Assembly: GCA_020025095.1 (NCBI GenBank)
Contig: JAHHSS010000015.1
Location: 1 to 22,863 of the forward strand
Length of the DNA stretch: 22,863 nucleotides
Direction of reading: 5' to 3'
Source: Peptostreptococcus sp.
Lineage (GTDB): Bacteria; Bacillota; Clostridia; Peptostreptococcales; Peptostreptococcaceae
Shown here: piece by piece, positions 7,141 to 14,549 of the stretch
How positions within the stretch are numbered: position 1 is the stretch's first letter
Layout: each line of letters opens with the position of its first letter
Position numbers and translations under genes: made by a program
The notes under the pieces: model-generated
Told to the model about the DNA's origin: nothing
Database searches by the model: none
The model's input: only the letters and a program-made list of their open reading frames with translations

Positions 7141-7656
7141 ATGAGTAATGCTATAGAAAAGAAATCAGCGGTTGTTGCTGAGATAGCTGAAAAGCTAGAA
7201 AAAGCTTCATCTGTAATAGTTCTTGATTACAAGGGACTTACAGTTGAACAGGTAACAGAATTAAGAAGTCAGATGAGAGAAGCTGGTGTAGAATACAAGG
7301 TATACAAGAATACACTTGTAAGAAGAGCTGCTAAGGAAAATGGAGGAGAAGCTTTTGCTAACTTCAACGAAGAACAGCTTATAGGACCAAACGCAATAGC
7401 TTTTGGTTATGATGATCCAGTTGCTCCAGCAAGAATACTTAAGGGATTCATGGATAAGAACCCTGATAAGATAACTCTAAAGATGGGTGTAGTTGAAGGT
7501 GAATTCTACGATGAAGCTAAGATCGTAGCTCTTGCATCAATACCACCAAGAGAAGTTCTTATTGCAAAGCTTCTTGGCAGCCTAAAGGCTCCAATGTCAA
7601 ACTTCGTTTACCTATTAGACGCAGTTATAAAGAAGCAAGAAGAAGCGGAAGCTTAA
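7141..7656 (+). CDS. rplJ: 50S ribosomal protein L10
   Basis: L10 is the base of the L7/L12 stalk and the autorepressor of this operon. 171 residues. The N-terminal rRNA-binding globular domain has IVLDYKGLTVEQVTELRSQMREAGVEYKVYKNTL, and the C-terminal helix (about 135-171) binds L12 dimers. GAAGGAGG at 7121-7128 precedes ATG 7141. It is followed by rplL after 94 bp. Confidence 0.96.
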   Translation: MSNAIEKKSAVVAEIAEKLEKASSVIVLDYKGLTVEQVTELRSQMREAGVEYKVYKNTLVRRAAKENGGEAFANFNEEQLIGPNAIAFGYDDPVAPARILKGFMDKNPDKITLKMGVVEGEFYDEAKIVALASIPPREVLIAKLLGSLKAPMSNFVYLLDAVIKKQEEAEA

Positions 7657-7750
7657 TAAAAAAAATAGCCGTTTAATCGGTAGGCAATAGCCAAAAAATT
7701 AAAAAAGAAATCAAGATATTGAGATATAATTTATACGGAGGTGCAATAAA

Positions 7751-8116
7751 ATGACAATAGAACAGATATTAGAAGCTATAGAAAACATGAAAGTTTTAGA
7801 ATTAAATGAATTAGTTAAGGCTGCAGAAGAAAAATTCGGTGTATCAGCTGCTGCTCCAGTAATGGTTGGTGGAGCTGTTGCAGGTGGTGCTGCTGCAGAA
7901 GAAAAGTCTGAATTTGATGTAATACTAGCATCAGCTGGTTCTTCAAAGATCGGTGTTATAAAGGAAGTTAGAGCTATAACTGGATTAGGACTAAAGGAAG
8001 CTAAGGAATTAGTTGACGGTGCTCCAAAGCCAATCAAGGAAGGTGCTTCTAAGGAAGAAGCTGAAGAAATAAAGGAAAAGTTAGAAGCTGCTGGTGCAAC
8101 AGTAGAAGTAAAGTAA
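7751..8116 (+). CDS. rplL: 50S ribosomal protein L7/L12
   Basis: Stalk protein that recruits translation factors. 121 residues: N-terminal dimerisation helices (1-30), an Ala/Gly/Val-rich hinge (about 32-50) and the factor-binding C-terminal domain with KIGVIKEVRAITGLGLKEAKELVD. GGAGGTG precedes ATG 7751. rpoB and rpoC, which follow rplL in most Firmicutes, are not here; a terminator and a fermentation gene cluster follow instead. Confidence 0.97.
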   Translation: MTIEQILEAIENMKVLELNELVKAAEEKFGVSAAAPVMVGGAVAGGAAAEEKSEFDVILASAGSSKIGVIKEVRAITGLGLKEAKELVDGAPKPIKEGASKEEAEEIKEKLEAAGATVEVK

Positions 8117-8153
8117 TTTAACTTTTTACTTATATTTTAATAATAAGCTATCA

Positions 8154-8195
8154 GGGGGGTTGTCTGTATCGGAATGATCGGGCGACTCTTTTTTT
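8154..8195 (+). terminator. intrinsic terminator after rplL
   Basis: GTTGTCTG (8159-8166) pairs with CGGGCGAC (8179-8186), with three G-U pairs, and the stem can be prolonged by the G run 8154-8158 pairing with the T/C-rich tract 8187-8191. A long T run follows. It closes the ribosomal operon. Confidence 0.75.
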
Positions 8196-8325
8196 ATGCA
8201 AAATCATGTGTGAAAAAATCAAGTTACAGATATAATATAAAAATAATGAAAGATAATATCACATAAAATTATCGGCGCTACTATTTTCTGAACAAGCCAT
8301 ATAATTCTTATAAAAAATGATAAAG

Positions 8326-8335
8326 TAGTATACAA
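8326..8335. promoter_or_regulatory. putative GntR/FCD operator, copy 1 (upstream)
   Basis: TAGTATACAA fits the FadR-subfamily half-palindrome pattern TNGTATACNA and is identical over ten bases to the copy at 9374-9383. It lies about 235 bp upstream of the regulator promoter, a distance at which DNA looping would be needed to affect it. Confidence 0.4.
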
Positions 8336-8550
8336 CATATTAAAAAAATAATATATTGTAATATACGGTTTATTAATTTTGCTTTGATTAATAATGAATA
8401 AAAGGATCAAAGTTAATAAAAATGCTAAATTTGAGAATTAAAAAAAGAAATCTAAAAATAGAAAATATTATTTTTAATGAAGTCAAACTTCTAGAATATT
8501 TTATATTATAAGGAGTATATTTTTTTTGTTAAAAAATATTTAAAAAATGC

Positions 8551-8578
8551 TTGATAAAAAAATAATTTTTGGTATACT
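8551..8578 (+). promoter_or_regulatory. promoter of the GntR regulator gene
   Basis: TTGATA (8551-8556), 16-bp spacer, TATACT (8573-8578). The -10 box overlaps a putative operator, which suggests autorepression. The start codon lies about 33 bp downstream. Confidence 0.65.
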
Positions 8579-8579
8579 A
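8570..8579. promoter_or_regulatory. putative GntR/FCD operator, copy 2 (on the regulator's -10 box)
   Basis: TGGTATACTA fits TNGTATACNA; its reverse complement TAGTATACCA differs by one base from the copies at 8326 and 9374. It covers the -10 box of the regulator gene, the classic geometry for autorepression. Confidence 0.55.
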
Positions 8580-8610
8580 GTAAGTAGATAGAGGATAGGA
8601 GTTGATTATT

Positions 8611-9282
8611 GTGGAAAAGCCGATTTCTTCGGAGGCAATTTATCAAGATATTCTCAGTAGAATAATAAGTCTTGAGCTTGAACCTGGTAGCAAAATAAGT
8701 GAGAATATGATTTCTGAAAAATATGGTGTATCTAGGTCGGTGGTCAGGAATGCGTTTGCAAGACTGATGCAAGATTGTTTTTTAACAGTCTATCCTCAAA
8801 GAGGAACCTATATTAATAGTATCGATTTGGATTATATTAGAAATGCTTTATTGATTAGAACATCTGTGGAAAAAGAGATGTTATATAGATTTATGAAAAA
8901 TGGTGATAAATCTAATGTAATAGCTAAGATGAAGGAAAATATAGCGAAACAGGAGAAGTTCTATTCTGCTAATGAGTATTTAGAGGAATTTAGGAAGCTT
9001 GACGAAGAGTTTCATGAATTTATAATAGTTAGTGTTGAAAACAAGAATATATTGAATTTAATAAGCGAACATCTACTCCACATTAGTAGATGGAGAAATT
9101 TGTATGTGCAAAAGCTAGGCTGTACCGTATCACATTTGATAGATGAGCATAAGCTTATTGTAGAGTGTATAGAATCTGGCAATTTGAAAATGGCATTGGA
9201 AAGTATGTCCAAGCATATAGAAACAGTAAGTAGCGAAATGAATATAGATCCTGAGTTTAGACATTACTTTAGCAGTAATTAG
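8611..9282 (+). CDS. GntR-family transcriptional regulator, FadR/FCD subfamily
   Basis: DNA-binding regulator, 223 residues. The N-terminal winged helix-turn-helix (about 1-70) carries ISENMISEKYGVSRSVVRNAFARLMQD and the wing QRGTYIN. The C-terminal FCD domain (about 75-215) has the pattern of acidic and histidine residues that binds a metal or effector: LDEEFHEF, then IDEHKLIV and MSKHIETV. GTG 8611 lies nine bases after AGGAG (8597-8601) and is preferred; TTG at 8602 would abut that site directly. It stands just upstream of the ligase/had genes on the same strand, with related palindromes at both promoters, so it is the probable local regulator. FCD regulators usually sense organic acids or acyl compounds; a 2-hydroxy or 2-oxo acid is a plausible ligand, not shown. 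No clear terminator follows. Confidence 0.87.
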   Translation: MEKPISSEAIYQDILSRIISLELEPGSKISENMISEKYGVSRSVVRNAFARLMQDCFLTVYPQRGTYINSIDLDYIRNALLIRTSVEKEMLYRFMKNGDKSNVIAKMKENIAKQEKFYSANEYLEEFRKLDEEFHEFIIVSVENKNILNLISEHLLHISRWRNLYVQKLGCTVSHLIDEHKLIVECIESGNLKMALESMSKHIETVSSEMNIDPEFRHYFSSN

Positions 9283-9366
9283 ACGTCTTTTTTATTTGCC
9301 TTATGTTGTTAATTTATTTACAAACAAACGGGTGTAATATTTGTATTTTTGCTAGTTTTATTTTTC

Positions 9367-9383
9367 TATAATCTAGTATACAA
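9367..9383 (+). promoter_or_regulatory. putative operator copy 3 with -10 box of the ligase/had transcript
   Basis: A perfect TATAAT (9367-9372) is followed immediately by TAGTATACAA (9374-9383), fitting TNGTATACNA and identical to the copy at 8326. The -35 region is poor: TTGTAT (9341) and TTGCTA (9349) have wrong spacing (20 and 12 bp), so the promoter may be weak or activator dependent. A regulator bound here would cover the transcription start. Confidence 0.5.
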
Positions 9384-9433
9384 GTAGTCAAGATTGATAA
9401 TTGTTAAATGTTACAGTGCTAGGGGGAAAGAAT

Positions 9434-11053
9434 ATGGAACTTATAAACATGACTGTAAGTAAATGTTTTAGAGAAAGAGTTAAAAAAACACCAAATAATA
9501 TTTTTTTGAATCACGGAAAAGAAGCGTTCACTTGGAGTTGTGTTGATAAAATTACTGATAAAGTTGCCAAGGTGTTTTTAGAGCAAGGAATAAAAAAAGG
9601 TGACAGAATAGGAATAGTAGGAGTAAATAGCGCTAGTTGGGTAATAGCCTTTTTATCATTACAAAAAATTGGAGCTGTTGCAGCTCTTATAAATCCATGC
9701 TTTAAAGAAAAAGAGCTTATTGACTGTATAAAAATAGCTAATATAAAGCATATGTTCTATACAAATCTTTGTGGTGACAACTCAGCAGACAAGGTTATGA
9801 AGAACATAAAAAATAGCAGAGATGTATCTGGTATAAAAATATACAATATCGAAAAAACTTATCAAGAATGGATGAAGCTTGCAGAAAGAAAAGTATGTAA
9901 AGAAATGGAAATTCCAGAACAAGAGGACTCAAATGAGTTGGCATGTATACTTTTCACATCTGGAACAACAAATAATTGCAAGGGTGTTATGTTATCTCAT
10001 TACTCAATAGTTAACAACGCAAGAGAAGTTGTAAAACAAATGAGGTGGAATGAGAACGATAGGATGTGTTTGTCTGTTCCCTTATTCCATTGTTTTGGAA
10101 TAACAGTAAGTTTGTTGACCACTATTATAGCTGGGATGTCTATATCCTTGATTCATAAATATAAAACGATGCATGTTTGCAAAGTTATAGAGAAAAATAA
10201 ATGCACGGTGCTAAATGGAGTACCAAGTATGTTTTTGGCAATGATAAAAAATCCCCAAATGGAAGAGTACGATTTAAGTAGTTTAAAAAGCGGAATAATA
10301 GCTGGATCACCTATTTATGAAAATGAGTACTTAGAGATATGTAGTAAATTACCTGGAATTAAGTTGCAAACTTCATATGGTTTAACAGAAGCATCTCCGT
10401 GTGTATCTATAGCAGATTATGATGATGATTTACATAAAAAAGCAAAAACATCTGGAAAGATAATAAGTAATATAGATGTAAAAATAATAGATTTGAATAG
10501 CCATCAGGAATGTAAAAGTAATGAAGTCGGTGAAATATATGTTAAAGGCTACAATGTCACGAAAGGATATTTAGCATCAGATCCTGTAGTATGTGATGCT
10601 GTTCAAGAAGATGGTTGGTTAAGAACAGGAGATTTAGCATATTTAGATGATGATGGTTACTTGGTCGTCGTTGGACGAAGGAAAAATTTGATTATAAGAG
10701 GTGGAGAAAATATATCCCCTGTTGAAATTGAAGAATTTATAAAAGAAGTAAAAAATGGTTTAGAGGTATTTGTTTTTGGTGTAAAGTCGGAAGTTCTTCA
10801 AGAAGAAATAGTAGCTTGCATTGAGGGAAAACAAAATCTCGAAATGATAAAAAAAATAAAAGAACACTTAGATAAGAATATTAGTAAATACAAAATACCG
10901 AGTTATTTTGTATTTGTTGAAAAATTTCCTAAAAATTCAACTGGAAAAATAAATGAAAAAGAATTGAAAAAAATTTCTTTAGATTTATTGTCTGATGAAA
11001 TTGAAGAAAGAAGTAGAAAGAGAAAAGAGAAGTTAGACAATAGCAAACAATAA
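9434..11053 (+). CDS. acyl-CoA synthetase / AMP-binding ligase (FldL-like)
   Basis: ANL-superfamily enzyme expected to activate a carboxylic acid as acyl-AMP and then acyl-CoA. 539 residues from ATG 9434, which follows AGGGGG (9421-9426); an in-frame TTG at 9401 has no such site. Visible motifs: phosphate loop LFTSGTTNNCKGVMLSH (near 173-189), YGLTEASP (315-322), WLRTGD with Asp400, hinge GRRKNLIIRGGENISP (about 414-429) and the catalytic Lys505 in NSTGK. The loop is unusual: TSGTTGxPKG reads TSGTTNNCKG. The C-terminal tail is highly charged. It opens the had operon and most likely primes the CoA-transfer cycle with the 2-hydroxy acid or the end product, as proposed for FldL of Clostridium sporogenes. 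The gene looks more A-rich in codon use than hadA-etfA. The exact substrate is unknown. Confidence 0.85.
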   Translation: MELINMTVSKCFRERVKKTPNNIFLNHGKEAFTWSCVDKITDKVAKVFLEQGIKKGDRIGIVGVNSASWVIAFLSLQKIGAVAALINPCFKEKELIDCIKIANIKHMFYTNLCGDNSADKVMKNIKNSRDVSGIKIYNIEKTYQEWMKLAERKVCKEMEIPEQEDSNELACILFTSGTTNNCKGVMLSHYSIVNNAREVVKQMRWNENDRMCLSVPLFHCFGITVSLLTTIIAGMSISLIHKYKTMHVCKVIEKNKCTVLNGVPSMFLAMIKNPQMEEYDLSSLKSGIIAGSPIYENEYLEICSKLPGIKLQTSYGLTEASPCVSIADYDDDLHKKAKTSGKIISNIDVKIIDLNSHQECKSNEVGEIYVKGYNVTKGYLASDPVVCDAVQEDGWLRTGDLAYLDDDGYLVVVGRRKNLIIRGGENISPVEIEEFIKEVKNGLEVFVFGVKSEVLQEEIVACIEGKQNLEMIKKIKEHLDKNISKYKIPSYFVFVEKFPKNSTGKINEKELKKISLDLLSDEIEERSRKRKEKLDNSKQ

Positions 11054-11148
11054 ATATAAGTTTGTTAAAATAATAAATTTTAAAGATATCTAAGCATATC
11101 ATATAGTATTAGATTAATGTTATTATTAAAGATTTGGGAGGTAACGCA

Positions 11149-12387
11149 ATGAGCACAAGAAAACAACCATTAAAAGGAATCAAAGTAATAGAACTTGCTA
11201 ACTTTATTGCAGCAGCTACTACAGGAAGATTTTTAGCAGATTTGGGTGCTGATGTAATAAAAATAGAAAGTGCGAAGGGAGACCCACTAAGATATACAGC
11301 TCCCACTGAAGGAAGACCTCTAGATATGCATGAAAATACAACTTGGGAGTTAGAGAATGCAAATAAGAGATGTATATCACTTAACATGAAAGATCCTGCA
11401 GGTAAAGAAGCCTTTTTCAAATTGTTAGATGGGGCAGATGTGTTAATAACAAATTGGAGGGTTCAGGCACTAAAGAGAGCTGGTCTTGACTATGAAACTC
11501 TAAAGGTTAAATATCCTAGTCTAGTATATGCTATATGTACAGGATATGGAGAATATGGTCCAGATAAAGATTTACCAGGATTCGATTTTACTGCATTTTT
11601 TGCAAGAGGTGGTTACTTAGAAAATCTTAGACAAAAGTCAGATGTTCCTATGAATGTAGTTCCAGGATTGGGAGATCATAATGTAGGTATAAATCTTGCC
11701 GCTGGAGTTCTTGCTGCATTGTATCATGCGAAGATGACAGGCGAAGGAGAAAAGGTTGAAACTAGCTTATTTGAAAGTGCTATCTTTAATATGGGTATGA
11801 TGGTTCAAGCAGCTCAATATCCAGATTATGGAGCAAAATATCCTATAAATATTAGAGAAGCAAATAATCCTTTAAATGCTTGTTGGAGAACTAAGGATGG
11901 AAGATATGTTCAGACTTGTATGCCAGATTATAACACTTACTTTAAAAAATTCTTAACTGCATTAGAATTAAATGAAATGGTAGAGGATGAAAAATATTTC
12001 CCAGTTCAAAATCTTCATAAAAATAATCTAGGAACAGAAGTTTATGATAGAGTAATGGCTAGATTTGAAGAAAGAGATTATAAAGAATGGGCAGAAGTGT
12101 TAACTCAGGCTGATATACCTTTTGCTTTAGCACAGTCTTGGGAAGAACTTTTAGAAGACGAACAAGCATGGGCAAATGATTGTTTCTACAAAATGAATTA
12201 TCCAAAGGGTGAAAGAGTATTAGTTAAGCATCCTGTTAAGTATCATGAAATGGGACCAACTCCATACAATAGAGGACCATACATTGGTGAACATGGAGAA
12301 GAAATTCTAAAGGAAATAGGATATACAGAAGAACAGATAAAGGAAATGATAGAAAATAAAACATTATATATATGGGAAGATAAATAA
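11149..12387 (+). CDS. hadA: class III (family III) CoA transferase for 2-hydroxyacids
   Basis: Moves CoA from the product acyl-CoA or enoyl-CoA to the (R)-2-hydroxy acid, supplying substrate to the dehydratase without ATP cost. 412 residues. The family III N-terminal core is clear: LKGIKVIELANFIAAATTGRFLADLGADVIKIE (8-40), then NKRCISLNMK (72-81), and the expected catalytic Asp146 in LPGFDFTAFFARGG. ATG 11149 follows GGGAGGT (11136-11142); an upstream in-frame TTG at 11134 is not needed. The equivalent in C. sporogenes is FldA and in C. difficile HadA; which acid it handles here cannot be decided from sequence. The gap to the ligase is 95 bp with no clear promoter; that to hadI is 118 bp and carries a direct repeat. 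Confidence 0.9.
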   Translation: MSTRKQPLKGIKVIELANFIAAATTGRFLADLGADVIKIESAKGDPLRYTAPTEGRPLDMHENTTWELENANKRCISLNMKDPAGKEAFFKLLDGADVLITNWRVQALKRAGLDYETLKVKYPSLVYAICTGYGEYGPDKDLPGFDFTAFFARGGYLENLRQKSDVPMNVVPGLGDHNVGINLAAGVLAALYHAKMTGEGEKVETSLFESAIFNMGMMVQAAQYPDYGAKYPINIREANNPLNACWRTKDGRYVQTCMPDYNTYFKKFLTALELNEMVEDEKYFPVQNLHKNNLGTEVYDRVMARFEERDYKEWAEVLTQADIPFALAQSWEELLEDEQAWANDCFYKMNYPKGERVLVKHPVKYHEMGPTPYNRGPYIGEHGEEILKEIGYTEEQIKEMIENKTLYIWEDK

Positions 12388-12404
12388 TCCTTTTAACATG
12401 AGGG

Positions 12405-12446
12405 ATTACGGATTCGATATTAAAGGTTAGGAGTATTACGGATTCG
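12405..12446. repeat. 12-bp direct repeat with 30-bp period between hadA and hadI
   Basis: ATTACGGATTCG occurs at 12405-12416 and again at 12435-12446, perfectly conserved. The start-to-start distance of 30 bp is close to three helical turns. No other copy was seen in the window on either strand. It lies in untranslated DNA inside the operon, with GC content above its surroundings. Function unknown: paired protein or RNA site, or a duplication scar. Confidence 0.9.
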
Positions 12447-12505
12447 CAATTTATAATTTAGATTGATTTATATGTTTGTAAAATTAAATTATGAAGGATG
12501 AAAAA

Positions 12506-13294
12506 ATGAGAGATGTATATACAATGGGTATTGACATTGGTTCTACTTCGTCAAAATGTGTAATACTCAAAAATGGAAAAGATATTGTTGCCGAAGGAGT
12601 AGTTGGCTTAGGTGCTGGAACAAAAGGTGCTGATAAAGTTATAGAAAAAGTTATGGATGAATCTAAACTTACTTTGGATGACATGGATGCAATTGTTTCT
12701 ACTGGATATGGTAGAAATAGTTATGAAGGTGCGACTAAGACAATGAGTGAATTAAGTTGTCACGCTAAAGGTGGAAATTATATATTCGGAGATATTAGAA
12801 CGATTATAGATATAGGTGGGCAAGATATCAAAGTTTTAAAACTAAATAACAAGGGTCAGCTTATGAATTTCTTAATGAATGATAAATGTGCTGCCGGTAC
12901 TGGAAGATTTTTAGAAGTTATGTCAGGGGTTTTAGATGTTAAGTTAGAAGATTTAGGAGAATTAGATAAATTGGCAACTGAAAAAACCCCAATAAGTTCT
13001 ACTTGTACAGTATTTGCAGAATCTGAAGTAATTTCATGTATGGCTAAAAAAATACCGATTCCAAATATAGTAAGAGGAATTCATTTCTCAGTTGCTACTA
13101 GAGTAGCAGGACTTGCTAAGAGAGGTGGATTAGTAGAGCCAGTAGCTATGACTGGTGGTGTAACTAAGAATTCAGGTATAGTAAGAGCTTTAAGCGAAGA
13201 ATTAGAAACAGAAATTATGACATCAAAAGATTCTCAGATGGCAGGTGCATTAGGAGCGGCTTTATACGCTTATGAAGAATATTTAAAGAGCTAG
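12506..13294 (+). CDS. hadI: (R)-2-hydroxyacyl-CoA dehydratase activator, ASKHA ATPase (archerase)
   Basis: Homodimeric [4Fe-4S] ATPase that injects one high-energy electron into the dehydratase, using ATP. 262 residues. N-terminal phosphate motif MGIDIGSTSSKCV (7-19), second phosphate region IDIGGQDIKV (101-110), and the two cysteines that bridge the dimer cluster: Cys128 in KCAAGTGRFLE and Cys167 in STCTVFAESEV, matching positions known in the glutaryl-CoA system. The C-terminal adenosine motif MTGGVTKN is present. ATG 12506 has AAGGA at 12494-12498 with seven-base spacing, so it is preferred over ATG 12491, which lies before that site. hadB starts 13 bp after the stop. The equivalent in C. 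sporogenes is FldI. Confidence 0.94.
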   Translation: MRDVYTMGIDIGSTSSKCVILKNGKDIVAEGVVGLGAGTKGADKVIEKVMDESKLTLDDMDAIVSTGYGRNSYEGATKTMSELSCHAKGGNYIFGDIRTIIDIGGQDIKVLKLNNKGQLMNFLMNDKCAAGTGRFLEVMSGVLDVKLEDLGELDKLATEKTPISSTCTVFAESEVISCMAKKIPIPNIVRGIHFSVATRVAGLAKRGGLVEPVAMTGGVTKNSGIVRALSEELETEIMTSKDSQMAGALGAALYAYEEYLKS

Positions 13295-13307
13295 AAAGGA
13301 GCTTATC

Positions 13308-14549
13308 ATGAGTAATACAGGAATGGTAGAAGAAAAACCAGCAAAGAAATTGTTGGGAGAAATAGTGGCAAAGCATTATCAAGATGCATGGGATGCTAAG
13401 AATAGAGGAGAAAAAGTAGGTTGGTGTGCCTCTAACTTCCCTCAGGAAATATTTGAAACTATGGATATAAAAGTAGTTTATCCAGAAAATCAGGCTGCAG
13501 CTATTTCAGCTAAGGGCGGCGGTCAGAGAATGTGTGAAATAGCAGAGGATCAGGGATATTCCAATGATATTTGCGCATATGCAAGAATAAGTTTAGCATA
13601 CATGGATGTAAAGGATGCCCCAGAACTTAATATGCCTCAACCAGATTTTGTGGCTTGCTGTAATAACATCTGCAACTGTATGATTAAGTGGTATGAGAAT
13701 ATAGCTAAAGAATTAAATATTCCACTAATATTAATAGATGTTCCTTATAATAATGATTATGAGGCTGGAGAAGATAGAGTTGAATATTTAAAAGGTCAGT
13801 TTGAACATGCTATTAAACAGTTAGAAGATTTAACTGGTAAAAAATGGGATGATGATAAATTTAAGGAAGTAATGGAAATATCACAAAGAACAGGAAGAGC
13901 TTGGTTGAAGGCTACAGGATATTCAAGATATACACCATCACCATTTAGCGGATTTGATGTATTTAACCACATGGCAGTAGCTGTATGTGCTAGAGGTAAA
14001 TTAGAATCAGCTTTAGCATTTGAAAAATTGGCTGAAGAGTTTGACCAAAATGTAAAAGAAGGAAAATCAACATTCAAGGGTGAAGAAAAGTATAGAATAT
14101 TATTTGAAGGTATTGCATGTTGGCCACATTTAAGACATACATTCAAACAGTTAAAAGATAATGGTGTTAATGTATGTGGTACTGTTTACGCAGATGCATT
14201 TGGATATATATACAATAATACAAATGAGTTAATGCAGGCATATTGCGGAACTCCTAATGCTATTTCTTATGAAAGAGCTACAGATATGAGACTTAAGCTT
14301 TTAGAAGAAAACAACATAGATGGTATGTTGATTCACATAAATAGAAGTTGTAAGCAATGGAGTGGAATAATGTATGAAATGGAAAGAGAACTTAGAGAAA
14401 AGACTGGTATACCAACAGCTACATTTGATGGGGACCAGGCGGATCCAAGAAACTTCTCAGAAGCACAGTATGACACTAGAGTACAAGGTCTTATAGAAGT
14501 AATGGAAGCTAATAAGGCAGCAAAGAGGGAGGCGCAGAAACATGAGTAA
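13308..14549 (+). CDS. hadB: (R)-2-hydroxyacyl-CoA dehydratase, alpha subunit
   Basis: Catalytic subunit that removes water from (R)-2-hydroxyacyl-CoA through a ketyl radical, in complex with the next gene product. 413 residues. It has the alpha-type conserved blocks: VGWCASNFPQEI (38-49), YSNDICAYARISLA (84-97), CCNNICNCMIKWYE (117-130), SPFSGFDVFNHMAVAVCARG (211-230) and LIHINRSCKQWS (341-352). Likely ligands of the substrate-binding [4Fe-4S] cluster are Cys89, Cys122 and Cys348, by analogy with Cys84, Cys117 and Cys346 of C. difficile HadB. AAAGGAG precedes ATG 13308. The end overlaps hadC by 8 bases, indicating coupled translation of the two subunits. The equivalent in C. sporogenes is FldB. 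Confidence 0.94.
   Translation: MSNTGMVEEKPAKKLLGEIVAKHYQDAWDAKNRGEKVGWCASNFPQEIFETMDIKVVYPENQAAAISAKGGGQRMCEIAEDQGYSNDICAYARISLAYMDVKDAPELNMPQPDFVACCNNICNCMIKWYENIAKELNIPLILIDVPYNNDYEAGEDRVEYLKGQFEHAIKQLEDLTGKKWDDDKFKEVMEISQRTGRAWLKATGYSRYTPSPFSGFDVFNHMAVAVCARGKLESALAFEKLAEEFDQNVKEGKSTFKGEEKYRILFEGIACWPHLRHTFKQLKDNGVNVCGTVYADAFGYIYNNTNELMQAYCGTPNAISYERATDMRLKLLEENNIDGMLIHINRSCKQWSGIMYEMERELREKTGIPTATFDGDQADPRNFSEAQYDTRVQGLIEVMEANKAAKREAQKHE

Larger units (their letters stand above)
8117..8610. other. 494-bp intergenic region between rplL and the GntR gene
   Basis: No coding sequence with a credible ribosome binding site is visible on either strand. The region holds the rplL terminator, one copy of the palindrome TAGTATACAA (8326-8335), a weak CodY-like stretch around 8282-8296 (11 of 15), a short dyad GAAGTCAAACTTC near 8480, and the regulator promoter at 8551-8578. 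The rest is AT-rich. It marks the junction between housekeeping and fermentation genes. Confidence 0.55.

Noticed and set aside
7298..7307. GTATAC-containing sequence resembling the GntR palindrome inside rplJ (others at 15804-15813 and near 22455)
   Set aside because: These arise from common Tyr-Lys codon pairs in coding sequence and lack the outer TA/TA bases of the three intergenic sites.
8219..8410. 63-codon open frame on the minus strand after rplL
   Set aside because: No ribosome binding site, very low-complexity Ile/Phe/Tyr composition, in AT-rich intergenic DNA.
8506..8772. 88-codon minus-strand frame overlapping the GntR gene start
   Set aside because: Antisense to a clear GntR gene and its promoter; composition not protein-like.
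9283..9300. T run after the GntR stop codon as a terminator
   Set aside because: Only the 8-base self-complementary AGACGTCT precedes it, which cannot form a hairpin with a loop.
13796..14146. 116-codon antisense frame inside hadB
   Set aside because: Shadow of a conserved gene in AT-rich DNA; no start signals or family features.
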